This document shows, one piece after another, positions 7,960 through 15,861 of a stretch of 27,402 bases of DNA. Within the stretch, counting starts at the first letter, position 1, and every line of letters starts with the position of its first letter. Location of the stretch: the NCBI GenBank assembly GCA_938039975.1, contig CALHTM010000020.1:1-27402 (forward strand). Direction: 5' to 3'. Position numbers and translations under genes: made by a program. The notes below the pieces were generated by a model. It was given only the letters and a program-made list of their open reading frames with translations. It was not told the origin of the DNA and searched no databases. This DNA is from an uncultured Candidatus Saccharibacteria bacterium (lineage in GTDB: Bacteria > Patescibacteriota > Saccharimonadia > Saccharimonadales > Saccharimonadaceae).

Positions 7960-8277
7960 TTATTTGTGCTTACTTGGGCGGTTGAATTCGTCCTTGGCGG
8001 CGTTAGCAGCACGCACAGCGCGGTCGCTATAGTCGTCAACAGTTTTGCGGCCTTCTTCGACGGCAGCATTGGCTTTGTTGCGGACATCGCTATAAACTTT
8101 CTCGCCCTTGGCCTTGACCTCTTCGGCTTTTTCGCCAGCTTCGTTCTTTAGTTCGTTAGCCTTTTTCTTGAGATCAGCACGGGTTTCTTTGCCTGATTTC
8201 GGCGCCGTTAGGACGCCAGCAACTACTCCAGCGGCAGCGCCAAATAATGCTCCCAGTACAAATTTACGTTTTGACAT
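7960..8277 (-). CDS. YtxH-domain small membrane protein
   Basis: A 105-aa protein whose N-terminus (MSKRKFVLGALFGAAAGVVAGVLTAPKSGKETRADLKKK) has the signature of YtxH proteins: a glycine/alanine-rich membrane segment ending in LLxAPxSGxETR. A long charged amphipathic helix follows, with repeating K/E/A heptads. YtxH proteins are associated with the envelope and stress in Gram-positives; the molecular role is unknown. ATG 8277 has a strong AAGGAGG site. It starts 2 nt after the end of the preceding DUF948-like gene, so the two form an operon, ended by the hairpin at 7901-7939. Confidence 0.85.
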   Translation of the reverse strand: MSKRKFVLGALFGAAAGVVAGVLTAPKSGKETRADLKKKANELKNEAGEKAEEVKAKGEKVYSDVRNKANAAVEEGRKTVDDYSDRAVRAANAAKDEFNRPSKHK

Positions 8278-8279
8278 AA

Positions 8280-8537
8280 TTAGTCCTCCTTATTTTTATT
8301 TTTTTTAGTTTTGTACATCATCGATTTGATGATCTTGGCGATTGCTGCCGGCGCCACCATAGCAGCCGCGCTATTGGCGACCGACTCTACCTTGAGGGCA
8401 GTACGTTCGGCGGCGCAAGCCACCCGTTTGATTTGGCGGGAAATCTGGATTAGCTTGATCGTCAAGATAATTGCCAACAGCAAGAACAACGCCAAAGCTG
8501 CTGCCAAAATGATGACAAGTATTTGAGCCCATTCCAT
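8280..8537 (-). CDS. DUF948-like single-span membrane protein
   Basis: An 85-aa protein with one strong N-terminal membrane segment (about residues 5-29), then a short cytoplasmic helix (QISRQIKRVACAAERTALKVE) and a lysine-rich tail. Genes of the DUF948 type often precede ytxH, and this one has that position, with a 2-nt gap to the next gene. The start is ATG 8537; TTG 8540 would be better spaced from the AAGGAG site and would add one residue. The family call rests on architecture and neighbourhood, not on a motif. Confidence 0.6.
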   Translation of the reverse strand: MEWAQILVIILAAALALFLLLAIILTIKLIQISRQIKRVACAAERTALKVESVANSAAAMVAPAAIAKIIKSMMYKTKKNKNKED

Positions 8538-8593
8538 CAATATTTGCGCTCCTTTTTGTTTATTTTAATACTGCTTTTTGCAGCTATACTCTC

Positions 8594-8602
8594 ATTATAC
8601 CA
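8594..8602 (-). promoter_or_regulatory. Extended -10 promoter of the DUF948-like/YtxH operon
   Basis: TGgTATAAT on the minus strand, upstream of a short CTGC/GCAG hairpin in the leader and the AAGGAG site. Unlike the leaderless genes it leaves a leader of about 50 nt. Confidence 0.6.
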
Positions 8603-8628
8603 CGTTCTGTCAGAAAAAGCTAGTGCTT

Positions 8629-9534
8629 TTAGCGATTTTCGCCATTAATTCGCGATTGTAAGAACTGCCGCAGCGCTGGACCGAGTTTTTGATGTTTCAA
8701 TCCGAAATCAACCACGGTTTTGATGTATTCCAATTTATCGCCGGTATCATAATATGTGCCGTTGGTGATTTCTACGCCGTAAAAATCAAATCCGTCGTCA
8801 ATCATTTCTTGCATAATTGGCTGGATGGTGAATTCGCCGCGGCCATCAAAGTCGTCGCGAGCCCGCTCGAGATAGCCGAAAAACTCGCCCGGTAGCAAAT
8901 AGCTGCTGACGCTCGCCAAGTCGGACGGTGCGTTAGCTTTACCAGGTTTTTCAACGATATTAGTCATTTTAATGACGCCGTCTTTGACTTGCTGGCCGTT
9001 AACTACGCCGTAACGATCGAATTCGGCGTCTTCGACAATTTTCTTACACGACAAGATTGCCCCGTCGAGTTGCTGCGACGCCTCAATCATTTGGCGAAAA
9101 CGACTCGGGCTAGCCTCGATGAAGTCGTCAGCAAACGTGTAAATCACCGACTCGCCTGGCATAATCAAATGTGAAGCGCAAGTCAGCGGCGTGGCATTGC
9201 CGTAAGGTCCTTTCTGACGGATGTAGACAAAATTAGCCATCTCAGACAGGCGCTGGACGATGTCGATTAGCGGCTGCTTTTTGGCGCCGCCAGCGCGCAG
9301 GTTAGCCAGCAGCTCTTCGTTTGGCGTATCAAAATGGTCTTCGATCGCCCGCTTGTTAGCACTACCGATGATAATTATATCCTTGATACCAGCCTCAACC
9401 AATTCCTCGACGACATATTGAATAATCGGCTTGTCAATTAGCGGCAACATTTCTTTAGGCATGGCTTTGGTCTGCGGCAAAAACCGGGTGCCGAAACCAG
9501 CGGCAGCAATGATAGCTTTGGTCGGTTTTTTCAT
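8629..9534 (-). CDS. galU: UTP--glucose-1-phosphate uridylyltransferase
   Basis: A 301-aa enzyme making UDP-glucose from UTP and glucose-1-phosphate, for cell-surface glycans and glycolipids. The nucleotide-binding start (KAIIAAAGFGTRFLPQTKAMPKEMLPLIDKP region, residues 7-37) is the GalU/GtaB signature. Further conserved pieces are FVYIRQKGPYGNATPL, a VEKP motif (IVEKPGKANAPSD) and the late GTYYDTGDK. Length is normal. ATG 9534 has an AGGAG site. It follows gatB by 41 nt on the same strand without a visible terminator, so read-through from the gat operon is possible. Confidence 0.95.
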   Translation of the reverse strand: MKKPTKAIIAAAGFGTRFLPQTKAMPKEMLPLIDKPIIQYVVEELVEAGIKDIIIIGSANKRAIEDHFDTPNEELLANLRAGGAKKQPLIDIVQRLSEMANFVYIRQKGPYGNATPLTCASHLIMPGESVIYTFADDFIEASPSRFRQMIEASQQLDGAILSCKKIVEDAEFDRYGVVNGQQVKDGVIKMTNIVEKPGKANAPSDLASVSSYLLPGEFFGYLERARDDFDGRGEFTIQPIMQEMIDDGFDFYGVEITNGTYYDTGDKLEYIKTVVDFGLKHQKLGPALRQFLQSRINGENR

Positions 9535-9575
9535 AATCTAACTCCTATTCTCTCCTCTTCCTGAAGTGTCGAACT

Positions 9576-11048
9576 TTATAATTTTTCGCGGATTAATTTC
9601 TGAGCCAAGCTCGGATTGGCCTGCCCTTTGGAACGCTTCATGACTTGACCGACCAGGTAGCCGATGGCTTTGTCTTTGCCAGCTTTGATGTCGGCAATGG
9701 AAGCTGCTGAAGCTGGGTCGTTTAGCACTTCGTCAACGATGGCAGCGATGGTAGATTCGTCGGAGACTTGCAGCAAGTTTTTTTCTTCAGCTAGCTTGCG
9801 CGGATGTTCGGCACCCGCCAATAGTTCATTAAATAGCTCTTTAGCATTGGTGCTGGAAATTTCCGCCTTTTCGGTCATTTCTGCCAATTCCACCAAATCG
9901 TCAACCGACACATACGGCGCACTGACATCGACCGGCGTATTGTCATCGTCGGCACCGCTGCCGCTGGCTGTCAGCGCGCTAGCGAACCAGTGCGCGACTC
10001 GCTTGGCAGATGCATCGCCCGATTTTTCTTGAACTTCCAGCATGATACGCGCGTAATTTTGATTGGACAACAACGAATTGATCACCGACTTGTCCAAGTT
10101 CAATCCGCTCCACTTTTCACGATATTCGCCTGGCAGCATCGGTACTTCGGCTTGGATATCAGCGATGAAGTCATCGGTCAATACTACTGGAGGGATGTCG
10201 GCATCAGGCATGTAGCGATAATCCTGAGCATCCTCTTTCGAACGCTGCGAGGTAGTAACTTGTTTGTCATCGCTCCAGCCGCGAGTTTCCTGCACGACCT
10301 TTTCGCCGCTCTCCAGCAGGTCAACTTGGCGTTTGAACTCGTATTCAGCGGCACGCTCGACACTGCGGAACGAATTGAGATTCTTCACTTCCGCGCGTTT
10401 GCCAAGCTCGGTCGCACCTTTCTTAGCCACCGAAATATTGACGTCAAAACGCATGTTGCCGTGATACAAATCACCGTGCGTGACGCCAGCATAGACCATC
10501 AATTTGTGCAGCTCCGAAGCGTATGCCTTGGCTTCCTCGGCAGAATGCATGTCCGGCTCAGAAACAATTTCGATCAGCGGCGTACCAGCGCGATTGAGGT
10601 CAACCAGCGAGTACCCGTCGTGGTGCGTCAACTTGCCAGCATCCTCTTCCATGTGTGCATGGTGAATCCGCACCCGCTTGAACGAGCCGTCTTCCAGCGG
10701 CGCATCGACATAGCCAGCCAAAATGATCGGCTGATACATCTGCGAGGTCTGATAGCCCTTTGGTAGATCAGGATAGAAATAGTGCTTGCGATCAAACCGG
10801 CTAACGCGAGCAATTGGCGCATTCAAGGCTTTACCAGCGCGCACCGCCAGCTCGACAGCGTGCTTATTCAGCACCGGCAGCATGCCCGGCAGACCAAAGT
10901 CAATCTCATGCGTTTTACTATTCGGCTCGGCGTCGCGAGCGTCATTATCAGCCGGACTGAACAGCTTGGTTTTGGTCGCCAGCTGGACGTGGCACTCGAT
11001 ACCAATGGTCATTTCATATTGTTGTAAAATTTCGTCAGATACTGCCAT
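9576..11048 (-). CDS. gatB: Aspartyl/glutamyl-tRNA amidotransferase subunit B
   Basis: A 490-aa subunit that binds misacylated Glu-tRNA(Gln) or Asp-tRNA(Asn) and phosphorylates it for amidation with ammonia delivered by GatA. Visible are the N-terminal IGIECHVQL motif, VDLNRAGTPLIEIVSEPD, DYRYMPDADIPP and a C-terminal helical GatB/YqeY tail ending KRSKGQANPSLAQKLI. The start codon shares its A with the TAA stop of the preceding 141-aa gene, with AGGAG just inside that gene, indicating translational coupling. Needed if the organism lacks GlnRS or AsnRS. Confidence 0.96.
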   Translation of the reverse strand: MAVSDEILQQYEMTIGIECHVQLATKTKLFSPADNDARDAEPNSKTHEIDFGLPGMLPVLNKHAVELAVRAGKALNAPIARVSRFDRKHYFYPDLPKGYQTSQMYQPIILAGYVDAPLEDGSFKRVRIHHAHMEEDAGKLTHHDGYSLVDLNRAGTPLIEIVSEPDMHSAEEAKAYASELHKLMVYAGVTHGDLYHGNMRFDVNISVAKKGATELGKRAEVKNLNSFRSVERAAEYEFKRQVDLLESGEKVVQETRGWSDDKQVTTSQRSKEDAQDYRYMPDADIPPVVLTDDFIADIQAEVPMLPGEYREKWSGLNLDKSVINSLLSNQNYARIMLEVQEKSGDASAKRVAHWFASALTASGSGADDDNTPVDVSAPYVSVDDLVELAEMTEKAEISSTNAKELFNELLAGAEHPRKLAEEKNLLQVSDESTIAAIVDEVLNDPASAASIADIKAGKDKAIGYLVGQVMKRSKGQANPSLAQKLIREKL

Positions 11049-11473
11049 TAGATTGCTCCTAAATCTTTCAATGCTTGTTTGTAAGCGGCCAGAGCGCGGC
11101 GCGCAATATCATAATTTATCTTGACATCAGCTTCGTGCGCGATATGGTTGCGAATTTTGTGCGCGCCCCAGATATGGTTAGCATTCGACCAAACCTTACC
11201 AGCAGCCTTCATGCGCTCGCCCATAGTCTCGCCCTTGTAGTGGCTATCGCGCAAGGCTTTGTCAACAAGCTTATCAGCGTTTAGGATAGCTAGCTGCCAG
11301 CTGGGAGCACTTTCTTTGTCGAGGCTATTTTCGATCGCCAGCCAGCGGGCGCGGAATTTTTCAACTTTGAGCTTCGGCGAACGCTTGCTAGCAAAGGCAA
11401 TGAAAACTGCGCCGACAATCGCCAAGATTAGTACCGCGATCAAAATAAACCACGTTGCGAAATTATTGTTCAT
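11048..11473 (-). CDS. Membrane-anchored protein with HEPN-like RNHIAH motif, inside the gat operon
   Basis: A 141-aa protein. One membrane segment (residues 7-29) is followed by a helical domain with a late RNHIAHE motif: R108 and H113 fit the Rx4H pattern of HEPN RNases, and two helices flank it. I know of no named gene here. The start is chosen at ATG 11473, which gives GGAGG a 6-nt spacing; ATG 11479 would leave no spacing. It overlaps the gatA end by 11 nt and shares one base with the gatB start, so it is co-translated with the amidotransferase genes. It could be tRNA-related or simply carried along. The HEPN call is motif-level only. Confidence 0.65.
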   Translation of the reverse strand: MNNNFATWFILIAVLILAIVGAVFIAFASKRSPKLKVEKFRARWLAIENSLDKESAPSWQLAILNADKLVDKALRDSHYKGETMGERMKAAGKVWSNANHIWGAHKIRNHIAHEADVKINYDIARRALAAYKQALKDLGAI

Positions 11474-12872
11474 TTTCATCCTCCATATCGCCTGCTAGCG
11501 CAATCAACTTAGCGTCGGACTTCATCGGACCGACTAACTGCGCGCCGATTGGCAAGCCGCTAGAACTACTACCTGCCGGTATACTGATCGCTGGCAAACC
11601 TGCCAAGCTCGGCGGCACCGTCATGACATCCGCCAAGTACATCTTGACTGGATCGCTAGTGTTTTCGCCCAGGCCAAACGCCGGTGTCGGCGCGGTTGGC
11701 AGCAGCAAGAAATCGTACTTCTCAAACAGCTTGTTGAATTCGTTAATCAAAACAGTGCGCGCCTTTTGAGCTTTCAGATAATAAGCATCGAAAAAGCCGC
11801 TGGATAGCACATAGCTGCCGATCATGATGCGGCGTTTGTTCTCGGTCATGAAACCTTCGTTGCGGCTGCGGCCGTAAAGCTCGGCTAGCGTTTTGACACC
11901 TTCGGCGCGATAGCCGTAGCGCACGCCGTCGTAGCGCGCCAGATTGCTAGAGACTTCTGCTGGCACAACGATATAATAAATCGCCAAAGCATATTTAAGA
12001 CTTGGCATATCAACATCTTCGACCACGTGGCCAGCTGCGCGTAATTTATCGGCAAAATCATTAACGTTAGCGCAAACTTCTGCGTCGACACCGTCGCTCA
12101 TCGCCTCGCTGATCAGGCCAACCCTCAAACGCTCGCCTGCTGATTTTTGCATTTCAAAGTAATCCGGCAGCGTCGTCATATCCTTGTCATCACGGCCAGC
12201 CATCACACTAGTGACTAATGCCACATCGTCGGCATGCCGTGCGAAACAACCCATCGTGTCGGTGCTCGAGGCCATCGCCACCGCACCGTAGCGGCTACTC
12301 AAACCATAAGTCGGTTTGAAACCGTAAACACCGTTAAAGCTGGCTGGCTGGCGAATTGAGCCGCCAGTGTCAGTACCAAGCGCAAACGGCACTACATCTA
12401 GCGCTGTCACGACTGCTGAACCGCCGCTAGAACCGCCGGCTACCTTGGTCTGATCAACGGCATTATGCGTCGCGCCAAAATATGAGTTCTCGGTCGAACC
12501 GCCGTGCGCAAAAGCATCGAGATTCGACTTACCAATACAAATCGCGCCGGCCGCTTCAAGCTTCTCGACGACGGTCGCCTGGATTGGCGCTTGAAAGTTC
12601 TCGAGCATTTTCGCCGCCGCAGTAGTTGGCGCACCGAACGCCAAGTAATTATCCTTGACCACGAACGGTACGCCCGCTAGGACGCCCGGATTCTCACCTT
12701 TTTTGATCCGCTCGTCGATCTCGTCAGCTCGCTGCAGAGCGCGCTCTGCCGTCAGGCTGAGCAACGCATGATATTTCTCGGTTTCTTGGGCTTTGGCGAT
12801 CGACCGCTCGACTTGCGCCCGCGCAGTGGTCTCGCCTTTTTTAATCCTATCTACTAATTCAATAATTTTCAT
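11463..12872 (-). CDS. gatA: Aspartyl/glutamyl-tRNA amidotransferase subunit A
   Basis: A 469-aa amidase-signature enzyme that releases ammonia from glutamine for GatB. The Ser-cisSer-Lys triad is visible: K73 (FVVKDNYLA), S148 (AGGSSGGSA) and S172 (GTDTGGSIRQPASF). Length is normal. The start is ATG 12872 (MKIIELVDRIKK), 2 nt after the gatC stop; a longer in-frame reading into gatC would add 10 unconserved residues. The gene is followed by the overlapping 141-aa gene and gatB. Confidence 0.96.
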   Translation of the reverse strand: MKIIELVDRIKKGETTARAQVERSIAKAQETEKYHALLSLTAERALQRADEIDERIKKGENPGVLAGVPFVVKDNYLAFGAPTTAAAKMLENFQAPIQATVVEKLEAAGAICIGKSNLDAFAHGGSTENSYFGATHNAVDQTKVAGGSSGGSAVVTALDVVPFALGTDTGGSIRQPASFNGVYGFKPTYGLSSRYGAVAMASSTDTMGCFARHADDVALVTSVMAGRDDKDMTTLPDYFEMQKSAGERLRVGLISEAMSDGVDAEVCANVNDFADKLRAAGHVVEDVDMPSLKYALAIYYIVVPAEVSSNLARYDGVRYGYRAEGVKTLAELYGRSRNEGFMTENKRRIMIGSYVLSSGFFDAYYLKAQKARTVLINEFNKLFEKYDFLLLPTAPTPAFGLGENTSDPVKMYLADVMTVPPSLAGLPAISIPAGSSSSGLPIGAQLVGPMKSDAKLIALAGDMEDENEQ

Positions 12873-12874
12873 AA

Positions 12875-13165
12875 TTACAACACCTTTGGCACTTTCACGC
12901 AATTGTCGCTTTGCTCGGCTGCTAAGGCCAGCAGCTGTTGCCGCGATACGCTGCTGTCAATAATTTCGTCGTCGCGCCAGACGTTTTGCAGACCCGTCAC
13001 CTGATACGTCGGCTCCACGCCGTCGGTATCCAACTCGTCCAACTGATTGATATAATTGATAATTTTCTCGATATCGGCGCGAAGCGACTCAACCTCCGCA
13101 TCAGACATCTGCAAACTGCTTAATTGTGCCAAATGACGCACACCGTCGTTGGTAATTGTACTCAT
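12875..13165 (-). CDS. gatC: Aspartyl/glutamyl-tRNA amidotransferase subunit C
   Basis: A 96-aa helical subunit that wraps around GatA and stabilises the GatCAB complex. It shows the GatC pattern: VRHLAQLSSLQMSDAEVE at the N-terminus, then IINYINQLDELDTDGVEPTYQV, and a C-terminal RDDEI. It is first in the gatC-gatA-orf-gatB operon. ATG 13165 has a TATAAT box 9 nt upstream and no Shine-Dalgarno, so the operon probably begins as a near-leaderless mRNA. Confidence 0.93.
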   Translation of the reverse strand: MSTITNDGVRHLAQLSSLQMSDAEVESLRADIEKIINYINQLDELDTDGVEPTYQVTGLQNVWRDDEIIDSSVSRQQLLALAAEQSDNCVKVPKVL

Positions 13166-13174
13166 TATTCACTA

Positions 13175-13180
13175 ATTATA
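13175..13180 (-). promoter_or_regulatory. -10 box of the gat operon
   Basis: A perfect TATAAT on the minus strand, 9 nt before ATG 13165, leaving a leader of about 2-3 nt. Confidence 0.5.
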
Positions 13181-13245
13181 ACGCAGAAGCTAAATAAGTG
13201 GCAAAGGATTTTATATAAGTCGCAGAAACTTGCTCATCCCACTTA

Positions 13246-13254
13246 TGCTACAAT
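13246..13254 (+). promoter_or_regulatory. Extended -10 promoter of the GH13 gene
   Basis: TGcTACAAT, 10 nt before ATG 13265, the same nine-base string as at 2508-2516. No Shine-Dalgarno in the short leader. Confidence 0.55.
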
Positions 13255-13264
13255 AAGATAAGTT

Positions 13265-15043
13265 ATGCCGCATCAAATCAAAAAGAAGCTAGGAGTGACA
13301 TTATATAGAGGCGGAGCGGAGTTCCGTGTGTGGGCGCCTTTTGCCAAACAAGTATTCATCAGCGGGACGTTCACCGCGGGCGAAAAACAACCGCTAACCA
13401 GCGAGGGCGACGGCTACTGGTTTGCGCTAATTCGCAATGTTGAGCCGGGCCACCAATACAAATATATCATCGAGACGCCCGACGGCCGGCTGCTCGAGAA
13501 GAACGACCCGCGCGCTCGAGCTATCACTAGCAGCGACAAGGGCTTTTCGGTGGTTGTCGACAATAACTTCGATTGGCAGAACGATGCTAATTTTGCCATG
13601 CCGCCGCGCCAAGATCAAGTCATTTATGAACTGCATGTCGGCACTTTCAACCGCCCCGACGCTGCTACATCTGGTACCTTTGACAGCGCGATCGAAAAGT
13701 TGGACTACTTGCGAGACCTCGGTATTAACATTATTGAACTGATGCCAATCACCAGTATGGCTTTCAGCAACGGCTGGGGCTACGCGCCAAACCACATTTT
13801 CAGCGTTGAAAGCATGCTGGGCGGGCGCCACGGCTTGATGAAGTTTGTACGACAATGCCACACCCGCGGTATCGGCGTAGTGCTAGACGTCGTTTACAAT
13901 CATTTTTACGGCGATACCGATCTATGGCAGTTTGACGGCTGGAGCGAGAACGACCGCGGCGGGATTTATTTTTATAATGATGAGCGCGGCGATACGCCCT
14001 GGGGCGGACGGCCTGATTTCGGACGGCCGGAAGTTCGGCAATTCGTCCTTGACAATATTACAATGTGGTTGAATGAATACCATATGGACGGCCTGCGCGT
14101 CGATAGTACCATTTACATGCGCAATACCGAAGGCCGCGATAACGACCCCGAGCACGATATTGCCGACACTTGGAGTTTATTGCAAGATATCACTGAACTA
14201 GCACATAAAATCAAACCAGATTCGCTGATAATCGCCGAAGATGCCGCTTGCAACCCAGCGATCACGGCACCGCGCGCCAACAACGGCTGCGGCTTTGATG
14301 CGCAGTGGGAGCTGGGTTGGCCGCATGCTTTACGTGATGCGCTAGGGCTGACTGCTGGTACGGCACCGACTTTGCAAGGCATTCGCTATGAATTTTCTCA
14401 CTCGTACAATGGCAATGATTTTGAGCGGGTTATTTTTAGCGATTCGCACGATACTGCTGCCAACGGCTCGGTGCGGCTCAACGAAGCGGCCGACCCCACT
14501 GGCGGTACGACGCTATATGCCCGCGAGAAAGCTCTGCTGGCCGACGCCGTCACTTTGACGTCCGCTGGTATACCAATGATTTTACAAGGCAGCGAGTTCT
14601 TGCAGGACGGCTCTTTCAACGATTGGGCGGCCCTAGAATGGCGCAAAACTGAAAAGTATGCTGGCATCCTGCTAGCTCACAAGCATTTGCTAGCACTACG
14701 GCATAACGCTTACGATACAACGCGCGGCCTGCAAGGCAATTCGACCGCCCTTTTCCACACCAATGACGACAACTGCGTTATCGGTTACCACCGCTGGGAT
14801 AAGGGCGGCACTGGCGACGACGTACTAGTAATTGTCAACTTCAGCGACCAGCATTTCGACCATTACGATATCAATTTGCCGCTGCCAGGACACTGGCATG
14901 TCCGCTTCAACAGCAGCTGGCACGGCTATAGCAAGGATTTTCGCGGCGTGCATTTATCATCGGTAAACACGCACAAGAACGGTACAGCCACCATCACACT
15001 ACCGCCTTATGGGGTGTATATTTTGTCGCAAGAAGTAGCCTGA
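13265..15043 (+). CDS. GH13 alpha-glucan enzyme, branching-enzyme/TreZ-like
   Basis: A 592-aa protein with an N-terminal CBM48-type domain (about 15-100; VTLYRGGAEFRVWAPFAKQV) followed by a GH13 barrel. Conserved regions are ELHVGTF at about 122, DVVYNH near 208, the nucleophile in DGLRVD (D280), the acid/base in IIAEDA (E325) and the transition-state stabiliser in SDSHD (D396). The C-terminal beta domain ends near 590. It should act on alpha-1,4-glucans as a 1,4-alpha-glucan branching enzyme or a malto-oligosyltrehalose trehalohydrolase-like hydrolase; I cannot decide between them. No signal peptide is visible, so it is cytoplasmic. It stands alone and convergent with the RiPP operon. Confidence 0.85.
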   Translation: MPHQIKKKLGVTLYRGGAEFRVWAPFAKQVFISGTFTAGEKQPLTSEGDGYWFALIRNVEPGHQYKYIIETPDGRLLEKNDPRARAITSSDKGFSVVVDNNFDWQNDANFAMPPRQDQVIYELHVGTFNRPDAATSGTFDSAIEKLDYLRDLGINIIELMPITSMAFSNGWGYAPNHIFSVESMLGGRHGLMKFVRQCHTRGIGVVLDVVYNHFYGDTDLWQFDGWSENDRGGIYFYNDERGDTPWGGRPDFGRPEVRQFVLDNITMWLNEYHMDGLRVDSTIYMRNTEGRDNDPEHDIADTWSLLQDITELAHKIKPDSLIIAEDAACNPAITAPRANNGCGFDAQWELGWPHALRDALGLTAGTAPTLQGIRYEFSHSYNGNDFERVIFSDSHDTAANGSVRLNEAADPTGGTTLYAREKALLADAVTLTSAGIPMILQGSEFLQDGSFNDWAALEWRKTEKYAGILLAHKHLLALRHNAYDTTRGLQGNSTALFHTNDDNCVIGYHRWDKGGTGDDVLVIVNFSDQHFDHYDINLPLPGHWHVRFNSSWHGYSKDFRGVHLSSVNTHKNGTATITLPPYGVYILSQEVA

Positions 15044-15075
15044 TATTCATGCAAATTGTATTATATAAGTTCCTA

Positions 15076-15837
15076 TCATGCTTTTATCGCCCGTGCTTGC
15101 GGCACTACAAGCTCAAAGTTTCGCTTAGTTCTCTGAACAACCGTATATTCGTTTGGCAATTCTGAACGATATGGCAAGCTAATAAATTGGTTAGCATTAC
15201 GAATAGCACCACTTCGATAAACATTTTGTACTAATACCGCTTCGGGTCTAGTTTCACGCACGCGACGTAGGGCTGAAATATGATGGCTAGTTCGGCGTGG
15301 TCGAGTATGCCAATTACCCATAGAACAAAGCGTAGACTGATGAGCGCTCAACTTTTCAATAGCTCGAGCCATGACTATCTCTCGCCAGTCTGGATCGCTA
15401 ACTTTTTGCCATTGCTCATTAGTATAATCAAATGTTTCATCAATATAAACTACTTCACAGATCACACCAGAGCGCAATAGCTCAGTTACAGTTTTGAGCA
15501 TCTCAATTGACAAGACGCTTGTGTCAAACATCTCTGTTTTAAGTAATGAAAAAATTGGTGTACCACGTATTGCGCTTTGAATGAATATGTCTACTGAAGA
15601 GCTATATTCCAGCGCCAACCGCTTAAACGATAGCTCCTGACATAGAGTGAAAATAATATCAGCATTTTCCCTAGCACCATGAATTTCACCACAAAAATAC
15701 AGCTTGGACTGTGGCAAAAATTTGAGAGATTTTATGGGTAGACGATATGGAATATGTTTTAAAAAAATGTCTTGAATTCTACTAGCCATATATAAGTTCA
15801 ATACATAGATTGGTTGTGAGGCAGGGAGGCGACTCAT
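15076..15837 (-). CDS. TIKI/EreA/ChaN-superfamily putative metallohydrolase of the graspetide operon
   Basis: A 253-aa protein. Two GxxH motifs typical of the TraB/PrgY/TIKI/EreA/ChaN superfamily are visible: GEIH (50-53, in FCGEIHGARENAD) and GNWH (174-177). A conserved-looking Glu lies in LALEYSS (E77), and REIVMAR near 152 fits another conserved position. Known members include TIKI metalloproteases and erythromycin esterase. No signal peptide. The start is ATG 15837, which has AGGGAGG 8 nt upstream; both lie in the hairpin at 15819-15856. An internal ATG (MASRIQ, at residue 17) lacks a good site. In context I infer leader removal, ring opening or self-protection; none is shown. Codon use is more AT-rich than in the housekeeping genes. 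Confidence 0.7.
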   Translation of the reverse strand: MSRLPASQPIYVLNLYMASRIQDIFLKHIPYRLPIKSLKFLPQSKLYFCGEIHGARENADIIFTLCQELSFKRLALEYSSSVDIFIQSAIRGTPIFSLLKTEMFDTSVLSIEMLKTVTELLRSGVICEVVYIDETFDYTNEQWQKVSDPDWREIVMARAIEKLSAHQSTLCSMGNWHTRPRRTSHHISALRRVRETRPEAVLVQNVYRSGAIRNANQFISLPYRSELPNEYTVVQRTKRNFELVVPQARAIKA

Positions 15838-15856
15838 TAGAGTCGCCTCCCTGCCT
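15819..15856 (-). promoter_or_regulatory. 17-bp perfect hairpin sequestering the hydrolase ribosome binding site
   Basis: Arms 15819-15835 and 15840-15856 are perfectly complementary, with a 4-nt loop (TAAT on the coding strand). The 5' arm contains AGGGAGG, the A and T of the start codon are in the loop, and codons 2-6 form the 3' arm. The precursor stop codon is only 5 nt upstream of the base. No T run follows, so it is not an intrinsic terminator. Confidence 0.85.
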
Positions 15857-15861
15857 ATAGG

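Noticed and set aside
10786..11124. Long opposite-strand ORFs over gatB, dnaE, uvrB and others
   Set aside because: They overlap strongly conserved genes, lack ribosome binding sites and have protein sequences without domain character; they are antisense shadows of biased codons.
13265..15043. Firm assignment as TreZ or GlgB
   Set aside because: The catalytic residues show GH13 but not the subfamily; no treY or glycogen synthase neighbour is present to decide.
15819..15856. Intrinsic terminator between precursor and hydrolase
   Set aside because: The stem is perfect but is followed by CTCACAACC with no T run, and it contains the hydrolase start.
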